From Tessaracoccus sp. (lineage in GTDB: Bacteria; Actinomycetota; Actinomycetes; Propionibacteriales; Propionibacteriaceae), in NCBI RefSeq assembly GCF_016714275.1, contig NZ_JADJNP010000001.1, positions 1,612,001-1,676,000 on the forward strand: DNA of 64,000 nt, written 5' to 3'. Shown here one piece after another: positions 44,776-54,327 of this stretch (position 1 is the first letter of the stretch; the number at the start of each line of letters is the position of its first letter). Under the pieces are notes generated by a model. The model did no database searches and had not been told where the DNA came from. It was given only the letters and a program-made list of their open reading frames with translations. The translations under genes were made by a program, and so were the position numbers.

Positions 44776-46151
44776 CGCGCCGGCCAGTTGCCGCCGACAC
44801 CAGCGGGGCCGGGCGCCTGGGGCGGCGGGTAGTGGGGCGTGACTTGACCGGGCGACTGCCCGGGAGGCGGCGGGGGCGGCAGGTTCTTCCGCCGGCGCGG
44901 CGGGAACATGCGGAGCCCCTGGTAGTCGGTGAGTGCGCGAGGGCCGGGCTTGTCGATGAGGTGGATGAGCTCGCGGGCGCGGGCGTCGCCCGGCCCCGCG
45001 ACTGTCCCGCGCGTCATCTGGTTGCGGAGGTAGGCGAGCTCTGTGACGCGGCGCAGCAACCGCGTGGTCTGCCACCAGGCGCGCGGGCCGCGCATCATCG
45101 CGTACCAGACGAGCTTGACCCGGCGCATCGGACGCCCGTACAGCTCGACCTGGCGCTCCGTCAGCCAGCCGGCACGCTGGTAGTCGGTGAGTCGCGTGCG
45201 GATCAGCTGCGCGTTGCCGATCACGCTGATGATCAGCGACGCCACGATGATCGCGATGACGATCAGCGCCATGTAGTAGGGGCGCATGAGGGCCTCGATC
45301 GGGTTGGTCGAGGACAACCCGTTGAACAACATGTGCCCCGCGCAGGCGAGCATGAAGCCACCGAGAGGCGCGAGCACGCGAACGATCTTGCTGCGCGCGG
45401 ACAGCCCGATGACGAGGCCCGACGCCGTCATCATCCCGAAGAGCGGGTGGCCGAACGAGGTGTAGACGCCGCGCAGCATGACCAGCTCGTGCATGGTGGC
45501 GTCGGGGTCGGCGATGGTGATGTCGTGCGTGGCCTGCATCCAGACGCGGGCGTAGTAGATGATGTTCTCGATGAACGCGAAGCCGACGGCGGACAGCCCC
45601 GCGAGCGCGACCATCGACAGCCTCGACACGATCTTGTTGCGCCAGAGCACCACGAGCAGCACGAGGATCGTGGCCTTGGCGAGCTCCTCCACGAACGGCG
45701 CGGCGAAGATCGCGGCGCGCGAGCCGGCGTCGGAGTTGGCCTCCGTCGTCGCCATCATCTGCCCGGCCCAGCTGTTGACGTGAATCGAGAACCAGGTGGC
45801 GGCGCAGGCCCCCCATCCGAACGTCAGGAACCAGACGACCGGGGACGAGGCCCGAAAGCGGTCTAGCCAGATGAAGAGGGCGCTGTAGGCAAGCGCGGTC
45901 CACATCGCGGCGAACCCCGCCTTGCGGAACGCCTCGTTCGAGATGCCGAGCGTCATGGACCCGTCCTCGAACTCCTGGGCGGGGGCCAGCATCCAGTACT
46001 GCGCATAGAGGAAGTAGGCGTAGGCCGGGAGGAGGACGACCGTCATCCAGAACAGCGGGCTGCGGAGGAGACGGCGGTACCAGGGGCGCGTGTCCACCGT
46101 CGCCAAGCCGTTGAGCCACCGGTCCCGGGTGGCGGCGTCCGCAGTACTCAT
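44772..46151 (-). CDS. PrsW-family intramembrane metalloprotease homologue
   Basis: 459 residues from the ATG at 46151. Around eight membrane helices; PrsW core motifs are FVEELAKA (EExxK), AFIENIIYYAR, TSFGHPLFGMM and AGHMLFNG, all likely near the membrane active site. The family cleaves anti-sigma factors or handles membrane stress. A long C-terminal cytoplasmic tail is proline-rich (PPPPPPGQSPG). TACTCT ends eight bases before the ATG, a leaderless-type box. It is first in an operon with two GTPases, an association I have not seen explained. Confidence 0.82.
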   Translation of the reverse strand: MSTADAATRDRWLNGLATVDTRPWYRRLLRSPLFWMTVVLLPAYAYFLYAQYWMLAPAQEFEDGSMTLGISNEAFRKAGFAAMWTALAYSALFIWLDRFRASSPVVWFLTFGWGACAATWFSIHVNSWAGQMMATTEANSDAGSRAAIFAAPFVEELAKATILVLLVVLWRNKIVSRLSMVALAGLSAVGFAFIENIIYYARVWMQATHDITIADPDATMHELVMLRGVYTSFGHPLFGMMTASGLVIGLSARSKIVRVLAPLGGFMLACAGHMLFNGLSSTNPIEALMRPYYMALIVIAIIVASLIISVIGNAQLIRTRLTDYQRAGWLTERQVELYGRPMRRVKLVWYAMMRGPRAWWQTTRLLRRVTELAYLRNQMTRGTVAGPGDARARELIHLIDKPGPRALTDYQGLRMFPPRRRKNLPPPPPPGQSPGQVTPHYPPPQAPGPAGVGGNWPAR

Positions 46152-46196
46152 GATGGGCAAGAGTACCGGCCGCGACCACGCGGGCGGTCCCGCCGA

Positions 46197-46202
46197 TAGG
46201 CT
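46197..46202 (+). promoter_or_regulatory. Leaderless-type -10 box TAGGCT
   Basis: TAGGCT ends six bases before the ATG at 46209, with no ribosome site. On the other strand TACTCT ends eight bases before the divergent ATG at 46151, so this 57-base gap holds two back-to-back leaderless-type promoters. Confidence 0.55.
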
Positions 46203-46208
46203 CCGAAC

Positions 46209-46799
46209 ATGCGCAGCTTTTTCGACCACATGACGCCCTGGCTCCGGAACGAGGGATCGTTGCACGTGTACGCGCTGCCCGACGACCGGGTGAGAGAGCG
46301 GCTGGTCGAGGCGTCGCTGCTGATCGATGGCGTCGTCGGGCTGCCGAGGATGCCGGAGTCGTGGCTGCACATGACGGTGAGTCGGCTGGCTCAGTTCGAC
46401 GATCTGCCTGCGGCGGAACTGACGCGGCTGGCCGCGGCGCTCGGGCGCGAGGTCGAGGGCATCGGCGCGTTCGACATCGACTTCAGCGCGCCGTGGGTGT
46501 CGACGGACACCGTCGGCTGCTCGGGGCCGTCAGTGCCGCAGTGGGAGGCGCTGGTGTCCGGGGTCCGGCGCGCGGCCTCGGACTCCCTGGGCGGCGAGTT
46601 GCCCGCTCCCCCACGGACGCCGCACACGTCGCTGGCATACGCGATCCAGGACATCGACGACGGCCCGGTCCTTGCGCGGCTGGAGGGTGCTCCGCAGGTC
46701 GGGCCGATGCGCATCGACCGCGTCCACCTGGTGTCGGTCACGGTCCGCCCGGAGGTTGGCACGTTCGACTGGATCGAACTGGCGAACATCGAGCTGTAG
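46209..46799 (+). CDS. 2'-5' RNA ligase superfamily (LigT-like 2H phosphoesterase)
   Basis: 196 residues with the two H-x-T/S motifs of the 2H family: WLHMTV near residue 56 and PHTSLAY near residue 136. Such proteins cleave or join 2'-5' phosphodiester bonds or cyclic phosphates in RNA or nucleotides; actinobacterial copies are mostly uncharacterised. The ATG is supported by a TAGGCT box six bases upstream. It ends four bases before a tRNA-Arg gene on the other strand, with no terminator between them. Confidence 0.75.
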   Translation: MRSFFDHMTPWLRNEGSLHVYALPDDRVRERLVEASLLIDGVVGLPRMPESWLHMTVSRLAQFDDLPAAELTRLAAALGREVEGIGAFDIDFSAPWVSTDTVGCSGPSVPQWEALVSGVRRAASDSLGGELPAPPRTPHTSLAYAIQDIDDGPVLARLEGAPQVGPMRIDRVHLVSVTVRPEVGTFDWIELANIEL

Positions 46800-46802
46800 C
46801 GG

Positions 46803-46876
46803 CACCCCAGGGAGGACTCGAACCTCCGACCAGCGAATTAGAAGGCCGCTGCTCTATCCAGCTGAGCTACTGGGGC
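46803..46876 (-). tRNA. tRNA-Arg (anticodon UCU)
   Basis: The minus strand from 46876 gives GCCCCAGTAGCTCAGCTGG, the normal D arm, then an anticodon loop CTTCTAA with TCT at 46842-46840, a variable loop, and the TTCGAGTC T loop. The acceptor stem pairs GCCCCAG with CTGGGGT (one G-U end pair). No encoded CCA. 74 nt. The anticodon reads AGA/AGG codons. Confidence 0.95.
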
Positions 46877-46914
46877 ATCGAGCGAAGCATATCGGGTCGC
46901 GCGAGGGACGCCTC

Positions 46915-47014
46915 TACTCGCCGAGGCGCACGAATCGAGCGCTAACTCGGCGTTCTGGGAGGGATCCCTCCAGAACCGGGCAGTTGGTGGCGATTCCGGT
47001 CGCCTCCCCAAGTA
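46915..47014. repeat. 100-nt imperfect palindrome (copy 2)
   Basis: Starts TACTCGCCGAGGCG and ends CGCCTCCCCAAGTA, whose reverse complement starts TACTTGGGGAGGCG. The core GGAGGGATCCCTCC is an exact palindrome centred at 46964/46965. It has exactly the same length as copy 1 (4657-4756) and shares TACTCG ends and an internal GCTAACT...GGGAGG pattern, so the two belong to one family. It lies between tRNA-Arg and orn. Confidence 0.75.
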
Positions 47015-47064
47015 TCCCGCGCCCAACGACGCCCACCCGGCGAGACTGGCGGGGGCAAAGGTCC

Positions 47065-47070
47065 TAGGGT
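47065..47070 (+). promoter_or_regulatory. -10 box TAGGGT of orn
   Basis: TAGGGT ends eight bases before the ATG at 47079, and no ribosome site is seen, so the transcript would be leaderless or nearly so. Confidence 0.45.
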
Positions 47071-47078
47071 TAGGCCCC

Positions 47079-47693
47079 ATGAGCGAGAAGTTGGTGTGGA
47101 TCGACTGCGAGATGACCGGCCTGGACCCGGTCAACGATGCGCTGATCGAGGTGGCGGTGCTCGTCACCGACGGCGACCTGAACGTCCTCGGCGACGGTGT
47201 CGACGTCCTGATCAAGCCGACGGACGAACAACTCGCCAACATGGGCGACTTCGTCCGCGAGATGCACACCAAGTCGGGGCTGCTCGACGACCTGGCCTCG
47301 GGGACGACGATCGAGGAGGCCACCCGGCTCGCGATGGACTACATCCGCGAGCACGTACCCGCGGCGCGGCGCGCGCCCCTCGCGGGCAACACCATCGGCA
47401 CCGACCGCATGTTCCTCGCCCGCGACATGCCTGAACTCGAGCAGTGGGTGCACTACCGCAACGTCGACGTGTCGTCGATCAAGGAACTGGCCCGGCGTTG
47501 GTACCCGCGCGTGCTGTACCAGGCGCCCGCGAAGAGCGGGAACCACCGTGCGCTAGCCGACATCCAGGAGTCGATCGAGGAACTGCGCTACTACCGCGAG
47601 GCGCTGTTCGTCCCGCAACCCGGGCCGACGAGCGCGGACCTCCGCGAGATCGCCGCCCGTCACCGCGGCGCCCTCACCGGCTCCGGGGAGTAG
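47079..47693 (+). CDS. orn: Oligoribonuclease
   Basis: 204 residues, DEDDh 3'-5' exoribonuclease that degrades very short RNAs, including the dinucleotides from cyclic dinucleotide breakdown. Motifs: LVWIDCEMTGLD (Exo I, D and E), GNTIGTDRMFLARD (Exo II), and KSGNHRALADIQESIEELRYYR (Exo III with His and Asp). Length and motifs match Orn throughout. It is monocistronic between the palindrome and a converging VOC gene. Confidence 0.96.
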   Translation: MSEKLVWIDCEMTGLDPVNDALIEVAVLVTDGDLNVLGDGVDVLIKPTDEQLANMGDFVREMHTKSGLLDDLASGTTIEEATRLAMDYIREHVPAARRAPLAGNTIGTDRMFLARDMPELEQWVHYRNVDVSSIKELARRWYPRVLYQAPAKSGNHRALADIQESIEELRYYREALFVPQPGPTSADLREIAARHRGALTGSGE

Positions 47694-47750
47694 CAGGAGT
47701 TCAGCGGTCCCGCGGGTACCCGGGAGAGGTCCCGCGGATAGGTGGCGCTT

Positions 47751-48173
47751 CTACGCGGCGGAGCAGGAGAACGACCACATCACGCCGAAGCGGTCGAAGG
47801 CCGTGCCGTACCAGTCGCCCCAGGGGGCCTTCTCAAAGGGCATGCCCGCCTCGCCGCCGCCATCGATCAGCTTGCCGATGAACTCCCGCGCCTGATCCGG
47901 GGTGTCGGTCGTGAACAGCAGGGAGTATGCGGTGCCGCGGACGGGGTAGTCGTTATCGAAGTCCATGGCGTCGCCGCCCGCGATGACGCCGGCGGGCAGG
48001 GTGAGCGTCGCGTGCGCGACGGCGTGCGGCGGTGGCGTGAACGGCATCCCTTCAAGCTCCATGTCTCCGTAGCGGAGAATCTCCAGCTCGCCGCCGAAGA
48101 CCTCGTGCCAGTGCTCCATGGCCTCGGCGGTCGTTCCCGGGAGTGCGATGTACGGGGCGAGGTTCTGTGTCAT
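47751..48173 (-). CDS. PhnB-like VOC/3-demethylubiquinone-type protein
   Basis: 140 residues from the ATG at 48173, chosen because TAGTTT ends seven bases upstream and the extension to 48191 adds nothing conserved. The VOC fold shows YIALPGTTAEAMEHWHEVFGG at the start and the PhnB-type end WGDWYGTAFDRFGVMWSFS. Members are small dimeric proteins of the glyoxalase/bleomycin resistance superfamily with no known single role. It converges with orn. Confidence 0.8.
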   Translation of the reverse strand: MTQNLAPYIALPGTTAEAMEHWHEVFGGELEILRYGDMELEGMPFTPPPHAVAHATLTLPAGVIAGGDAMDFDNDYPVRGTAYSLLFTTDTPDQAREFIGKLIDGGGEAGMPFEKAPWGDWYGTAFDRFGVMWSFSCSAA

Positions 48174-48247
48174 GACCCACAAACTACCCACGCCCGATCC
48201 TTCTGACCAGGGGAATCCTGGGCCTCGCTTCGCTCGCGCGGCGGGAC

Positions 48248-50155
48248 CTACCGCGGCGGCCCGCCGAAGCCTCCTCTCTCGAGACCGCTACCGGAGAGCC
48301 CTCCGCCGATGCGGACACTCGTCCTTGTCGACTGCGTCGAGCTCGGGATCGCCTGGCTCGGGTCCGACAGCAAAACCTGGTCGCCGGACTCAAGCCCCTC
48401 CACGACCTCGATGTGGGTCGCGCCCCGCACGCCGAGCGTGACCTCCTGGGTGCTGACCGTGCCCGCCTTGCTGACCCGCACGGTCCCGGAGTCAGACCCG
48501 GTCAGGGTCACCGCCGACACCGGCACCAGCACTGCGTCGTGGGCATCGCCGACGACGACCTCGGCCGTCGCCGTCGTCCCCACCCGGAGGCCCTGCTCCT
48601 GCTCTTCCACCGCGACAGTGACCGTGTAGGTCGTCGATCCGGTTTCCGACGTCGTGGGCACCAGCGCGATGGAACCGACGGCCCCCGAGGACGCTCCCCC
48701 GGTCTCCGAGGCGAGCCGCACCTCCTGGCCGACGGCGATCTTGGCGATGTCGGTGACCGCCACCTCGAGCGGCACGGCGAGCGCGTCGCCGGTGCGCACG
48801 GTCGCGGCGTCGGACGTCGACGCCGCCTGGCCGACGGTGAACGGCAAGGCCGTCAACACTCCAGCGGCCGGCGCCTTGAGGGTCGCTGCGGCCAGCGCGA
48901 GCGCCGCGTTGGCATGCGCGAGTTGGGCCACCTCGAGCGCGGCCTCTGCCTGGGCGACGGTCTGACTGCCGCCGGGGCCTTCCTGTCCAGAGCCCGACGC
49001 CTGCCCCGTGGAACCGCTGGGGGCCGAACCGGATCCGACGGTGGCCGACGAGTCCCCCGACGGCGCGGTCCCGGAGCCGGTGGTCGGCGAGGAGTCACCT
49101 TGGTCATCGGGCGTCTGCGACGTGCCGGGATCGGCGTCCGGTTGCGGCGTCGTGGCGGCGGCTACAAGGGCATCGACGGCGCGGGCCTGCGCGTCACGCG
49201 CGCCGCCGAGGCCCTCCTCGAGGTCCGTCAGGTACTCGAGCGCAGCTATACACGCGTCCGTCCCTCTCCCATAGGCGGTGTTCGCCACGTCCGGATTGGC
49301 CGTGAGGCCCGCATCGTCGCCCGCGCTCTCTGCGGCCTCAACGCTGGACTCTCCCGTCGGCTCGGCCGACGTCTCCTCGGTCGGCTCAGTTGGTTCCGGG
49401 GTCGGCTCGACGGTTGGCGTCACCGTGGCGGTGGGCGTCGGTGAGGCCGAGGGCTCCGGCGGCGCGGACGCGCTCGGCTCGGGCATGGGCGACGGGCTCG
49501 GCGTCGGCTCAGGTTCCGTCGCGAGGCAGGCCGCGGTTGCTGTGGAAAGTGCCTCGCTGAAGCGGGTCCAGGCCTCGTCGAGAGCGGTTTGGGCCTGGTC
49601 GAGGCCGGTCTTCGCGGCGGCGACGGCGTCCTCAGTGGCGGGCCGCGTGGGTGTCGCTGTCGGGCTCGCGGTCGGGGTAACGGTGGCCGACGGGCTCCTC
49701 GACGCGGTGGGGGTACTCGTCGCCGACGAGCTGGGCATCGAGGACGCCGACGACGAGGAAGAGGTCGAGTCGCCCTCGTCCTCCGCGTCCTCTGCCTGGG
49801 CGAGGGCCTCCTTCGCCTCGGCGACGTCCAGCGCGGCCTTGTCGAGTGCGTCGCTCAGCGCGGTGTCGTCGATGGTGGCGAGCACCTGACCAGCCTTCAC
49901 TGTGTCGCCGACGACCGCTGACACCTCGGTCACGGTCGCCGACGCCGGGAATGAGGCACTGGCCTGGTCAACCGCGGTGACCGTTCCCGTGGAGGACAGA
50001 GTCTGTGTCAGCGAGCCGCGCGTCGTCGCGCCGAGAACCAGTTGGTCGGCGGCGGATGGGCGGGTGAGGACGACGACCCCCGCTCCACCCAATGCGAGGG
50101 CCACGACCAGGCCGACGACCGCGCCGCGTCGCTTCTTCGTCTTCCTGGCCCTCAC
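48248..50155 (-). CDS. Efflux adaptor (HlyD/RND-type) with large Pro/Thr-rich inserts
   Basis: 635 residues from the GTG at 50155, with GGAGG six bases upstream and a stop-start overlap with the previous gene. One N-terminal membrane helix, then a lipoyl-like half (ASATVTEVSAVVGDTVKAGQ), a helical hairpin part, and the second lipoyl half plus beta-barrel domains. In the hairpin region three Ser/Thr/Pro/Gly-rich stretches interrupt it (about residues 127-172, 214-275, 335-395), with Cys210 and Cys302 on either side of the middle one. Likely links the inner-membrane ABC exporter to the cell wall. It is the last gene of a five-gene operon and the second adaptor in it. Confidence 0.8.
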   Translation of the reverse strand: MRARKTKKRRGAVVGLVVALALGGAGVVVLTRPSAADQLVLGATTRGSLTQTLSSTGTVTAVDQASASFPASATVTEVSAVVGDTVKAGQVLATIDDTALSDALDKAALDVAEAKEALAQAEDAEDEGDSTSSSSSASSMPSSSATSTPTASRSPSATVTPTASPTATPTRPATEDAVAAAKTGLDQAQTALDEAWTRFSEALSTATAACLATEPEPTPSPSPMPEPSASAPPEPSASPTPTATVTPTVEPTPEPTEPTEETSAEPTGESSVEAAESAGDDAGLTANPDVANTAYGRGTDACIAALEYLTDLEEGLGGARDAQARAVDALVAAATTPQPDADPGTSQTPDDQGDSSPTTGSGTAPSGDSSATVGSGSAPSGSTGQASGSGQEGPGGSQTVAQAEAALEVAQLAHANAALALAAATLKAPAAGVLTALPFTVGQAASTSDAATVRTGDALAVPLEVAVTDIAKIAVGQEVRLASETGGASSGAVGSIALVPTTSETGSTTYTVTVAVEEQEQGLRVGTTATAEVVVGDAHDAVLVPVSAVTLTGSDSGTVRVSKAGTVSTQEVTLGVRGATHIEVVEGLESGDQVLLSDPSQAIPSSTQSTRTSVRIGGGLSGSGLERGGFGGPPR

Positions 50156-51003
50156 CGCCGGCCTCCGGTGCATTGGCCGTCGACAGCCTCGCTCAGCCGG
50201 ATGGTGGTCGCGGTGACGGCGCCGACGTCGTCGGTCTCGCCCTGCGTCGAGACGCACTGCCCGACGATCGCGTCCTCGGCGTTCGCATCGACGGTGGCGG
50301 TGATCGTCGCGTCGTCGGTCAGTGTGAAGGTCGCCGTGGTCGCGTCCGCGCCGGGAGGGGCCTGCTCGACGGTGATGGTGGAGCCGTCGACGCGTACGAC
50401 CTCCCCGCTGACCACGTTGCCTATTCCGGCGCCACCTGGGCCGCCGCTGGGCGCGCCCGATGGCGGCGTGCCCCCAGCCTCTCCGGCCTGCCCATCCGGA
50501 GGCTGCGGCGCGTCCGATGGCATGCCACTCGGTGGGGTACCGCCGCCGCCCGGGAAGACGCCGCCAAAGGCGCTGCATTCGCCGTCGACGGCATCAGTCA
50601 GCGTGACTCGGGTCGCCCGCACGCCGTCGGAGCCCTCGGCCGCGTCGCCGAACGCGGTGATGCAGGCGCCCGCGAGGATGTCCTCGGCGGATCCCGCGGC
50701 CTGGCGCGTGAAGGTGGTGTCGTCGGTCCAGGCGACGGCGGTCTGGCCGTCGCTGCCCTGGACCTGCATGGTGCTGCCGTCGATCTGCGCGATGAGGCCC
50801 TGCACGCCGGGCATGCGCTGACCCCGCGACCCGTCCTGCTGCGGTCGATCCTGCTGGCCCTGCTGGTCTGCCGGACCCGTCGTAGCCTGCGCCGTCGGCG
50901 AGGAGTCCGCCACGGGAATGGGCGGCTCGCTCGCCGAGCATGCGCTCAGGGCGCAGACGGCAGCGAGGCCGACGACGGCGGTGCTGATGCGGGGAGAGAT
51001 CAT
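50152..51003 (-). CDS. Lipoprotein with two DUF5666-like repeats
   Basis: 283 residues from the ATG at 51003; an ATG at 51024 overlapping the permease stop may feed re-initiation. Signal MISPRISTAVVGLAAVCALSAC has a lipobox LSAC. The mature protein holds two copies of a module that starts IDGSTMQVQG / VDGSTITVEQ and ends in TLTDAVDGECSAFGG / RLSEAVDGQCTGGRR, each with two cysteines. Between them is a Gly/Pro linker with FPGGGG. DUF5666 modules are small beta barrels of unknown role. Its place between exporter and adaptor suggests an envelope part of the pump. Confidence 0.75.
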   Translation of the reverse strand: MISPRISTAVVGLAAVCALSACSASEPPIPVADSSPTAQATTGPADQQGQQDRPQQDGSRGQRMPGVQGLIAQIDGSTMQVQGSDGQTAVAWTDDTTFTRQAAGSAEDILAGACITAFGDAAEGSDGVRATRVTLTDAVDGECSAFGGVFPGGGGTPPSGMPSDAPQPPDGQAGEAGGTPPSGAPSGGPGGAGIGNVVSGEVVRVDGSTITVEQAPPGADATTATFTLTDDATITATVDANAEDAIVGQCVSTQGETDDVGAVTATTIRLSEAVDGQCTGGRR

Positions 51004-51020
51004 GAGGGTTTCCTTTGCAG

Positions 51021-52243
51021 TCATTCGTGGCGGAGGGCGTCGATGGGGGCGAGGCGCGCGGCGCGGCTCGCGGGATAAACACCCGCGACGAGGCCGACGC
51101 CGACAGCGACGACGAGCGAGCCGGCGATCGCCCACCAGACAAGTTGGACGGGTTGGTCGATCAGGCTGGGGAGGGTCGCGGCGCCGACGGCGGCGATGCC
51201 GAGGCCGAGTACGCCGCCGACGAGGCCGAGCACACCCGCCTCGACGAGGAACTGCGTGCGGATGACCTTCGGCTTCGCGCCGAGTGCCTTGCGCAGGCCG
51301 ATCTCTCGGATCCGCTCGGTGACGCTGACGAGCATGATGTTCATCACGCCGATGCCGCCGACGAGCAGCGAGATCGCGGCGACGCCTCCGAGCAGGATCG
51401 TCATCGTGCGGTCGGTGGAGGTGGCCGCCGTGACGATGGCCTCCTGCGTGGTGATGCTGAAGTCGGCGTCGTCGTCGGCCGTGATGCCGTGGCGCGCGCT
51501 GAGCGCGGCCGTCGCCTCCTGGTAAGCGGCCGAGAGGAGGTCGGCGTCGGCGGCGGTCACGTAGATGGTGGACACTGTCGAGGCCGACGTGCCGAGCGTC
51601 GCCGCCGCGGTGGTCCATGGCATGAGGACCATGTCGTCCTCCGAGGTGCCGCTGGACGACGATCCGCTGCTGTCGAGGATGCCGACGACCGTGAAGTCGG
51701 TGCCGCCGATGGTAACCGTCTGGCCGATCCCGCCGCGTCCGCCGAACAGTTCGTCGGCCGTCGACGAGCCGAGCACGACTACCTTCGCGCGGTTCGCCAC
51801 ATCGTCGTCGGTGAGGAAGGTGCCGACGGAGAGGTCTCGGGAGCGCACCGTCTGCCACGACGGTGTGACCGCCACGACCTGCGAGGTCCACGTGGTCGAG
51901 CCCGCCGCGAGACTCTGGTTGCTCGACGTCGTGGGGGCGACGGCTGCGATGCTGGGCGCGACATCGTCGGATGAGAGGGCCTCGGCGTCGGCGCGGGTGA
52001 GCGTCGTCGCGCTGCCGAAGCCGCCACGCACTCCCCCGCTGGTGGCGCTGCCGGGCGATAGGATCAGAAGGTTGCTGCCGAGCGCACCGATCTGGTCCTT
52101 GACCTGCTGCTGCGCACCGAGACCCAGCCCGACGGTGAGCGTCACGGAAGCGATGCCGATCGTGATCCCGAGCACGGTCAGGAGGGAGCGGGTGCGGTTG
52201 AGCTTCACCGCTTCCAGCGCGACGACGAGGATGTTGCGGAACC

Positions 52244-52247
<4 letters not shown>
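51021..52247 (-). CDS. MacB-type ABC exporter permease (FtsX/MacB family)
   Basis: 408 residues. An N-terminal membrane helix, a large outside MacB-PCD domain (about residues 45-260), and three C-terminal membrane helices with the FtsX signature VGGIGVMNIMLVSVTERIREIG and RKALGAKPKVI. The start overlaps the ATPase stop by four bases. Such pumps use mechanotransmission rather than classic transport, pushing substrate across the envelope. With the ATPase and two adaptors it forms a tripartite-like exporter in a Gram-positive cell. Substrate unknown. Confidence 0.9.
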
Positions 52248-52926
<679 letters not shown>

Positions 52927-52930
<4 letters not shown>

Positions 52931-54213
52931 CGGTTGCCGCCCGGCTCGAAGCCCGCCGGGGGCTGGAAGTTTCCGCCGCCGCCCGGGAACCCGCCACCGC
53001 CGGGGAAGCCTCCCTCGCCGACGACCCGGTCGCCGCCAGAGACGCCCTGGTTCTGCTGGCCGGTGCTCTGGGAGCCACCGGGTGCGTACCTCTCGATCAC
53101 GATCTGGTCGCCCTCGGCGAGGCCGTCGGTGACGATGACGCTGCCGTCGATGGTCTCGCCGGTTGTCACGGCAGTCGGGGTGTCGACGCCATCGACGACC
53201 TTCGTGACGGTCGACGCTCCGTCGACGGTGGTGATGGCCGCCGCGGGCACGGCAAGGACGTCGGTGTGCTGGGCGACGACGATCGCAGCTGTCACGGTCG
53301 ATCCGGCGAAGAGTCCCTCGGGGTGCCCCGTGACGTCGATGGTGACGGGGAACGAGCTCGTACCGGACGACGACGTCGTGGCCTCGACAGCTACGCTCGC
53401 GACTGTCCCGTAGACGATGTCCTCGGAGCCGCCCACGCTGAGTTCGGCTTGGAGCCCGCGCTTGACACTGGCGATGTCGGCGCTGGAGACCGAAGCGCTG
53501 ACGGTGAACGCGTCCTCAGCGATGACGACGATGTCGGCGTCGGTGGAGCTGCTGGACGCGCCCTGCCCCGCGGGCTGCGACGACCCGCCCGAGCCGCCGG
53601 CGGTGTCGCCCTCGACGACGTTGACCTGGGCGACGACCCCGGCGAAGGGGGCGGTGAGGGTCGCGGCGGCGAGGTTGAGCTTGGCCTGCGCGACGGCGTT
53701 CTTCTTCACCTGGACGCCTGCCTCCGCGGCCCGGATGGCGGTGTCCGAGGAATCGTCGTCGTCCTCAAGGTCCACGAGGGACTCCTTGGCCGCGGTGAGG
53801 TCGGCCTTGGCTGAGCGCAGCGCGATCTGCAGGGAGTCGTCGTTCATCGCGGCGAGGCTCTGGCCCTCCTCGACGCGGTCGCCGACCTCGACGTCGACGG
53901 AGGTGACGGCGGCCGAGGTCTCGAAACTGAGGTCGGCGCGGCGGGCGGCCTCGAGGGTGCCGGTGGCGCTCACCGTCGTCTTGAGTGCCGTGGGCGAGAC
54001 CGTGATCTCCTGTCGGATGGCCTGGGCCTGCGCCTCGCGGGGCCACAGGCTCCAGGCGGCGAAGCCGCCGCCCGCGAGGGCGAGGGCGAGGACGGAAGCC
54101 AGGACGGCGCGGCCCTTGCCGGTGCGGGGCCAACGCCGTCGGCGCCTGCGCGTGCGCGTGGGTCGGCTGGGTGTGCTGGGGGCGTCGGGAGTCTCGAGGT
54201 CGTGTTCACTCAC
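52927..54213 (-). CDS. Efflux adaptor protein (HlyD/MacA type), first of operon
   Basis: 428 residues from a GTG at 54213. N-terminal cytoplasmic basic tail (RRRRRRWPRTGKG), one membrane helix VLASVLALALAGGGFAAW, then a lipoyl motif (SFETSAAVTSVDVEVGDRVEEGQSL), a helical hairpin with heptads, the second lipoyl half TLTAPFAGVVAQVNVVEGD, and a barrel. The C-terminus is unusual: GGFPGGGGFPGGGGNFQPPAG, a Gly/Pro/Phe repeat. It leads the five-gene operon. It differs from the second adaptor in the size of its inserts. Confidence 0.87.
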
Positions 54214-54314
54214 ACCGAGCAGCGTGGTGGACCCGCCTGTAGCGACCCTTGGCGCTCCCTATGCGCCACCTGTGGAGACATCACCGCAATGCGCTTCGGC
54301 GCACACGACGGCAC

Positions 54315-54320
54315 TAGGCT
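54315..54320 (+). promoter_or_regulatory. -10 box TAGGCT of the serine hydrolase gene
   Basis: TAGGCT ends seven bases before the ATG at 54328; no ribosome site. The box decides the start: the longer frame from 54202 would be downstream of no promoter element. Confidence 0.5.
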
Positions 54321-54327
54321 GAATCCC

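Noticed and set aside
49278..49889. Val/Gly/Ser-rich 203-residue frame inside the adaptor gene region
   Set aside because: It is the complement of the Ser/Thr/Pro-rich insert, which naturally gives Gly/Val-rich antisense.
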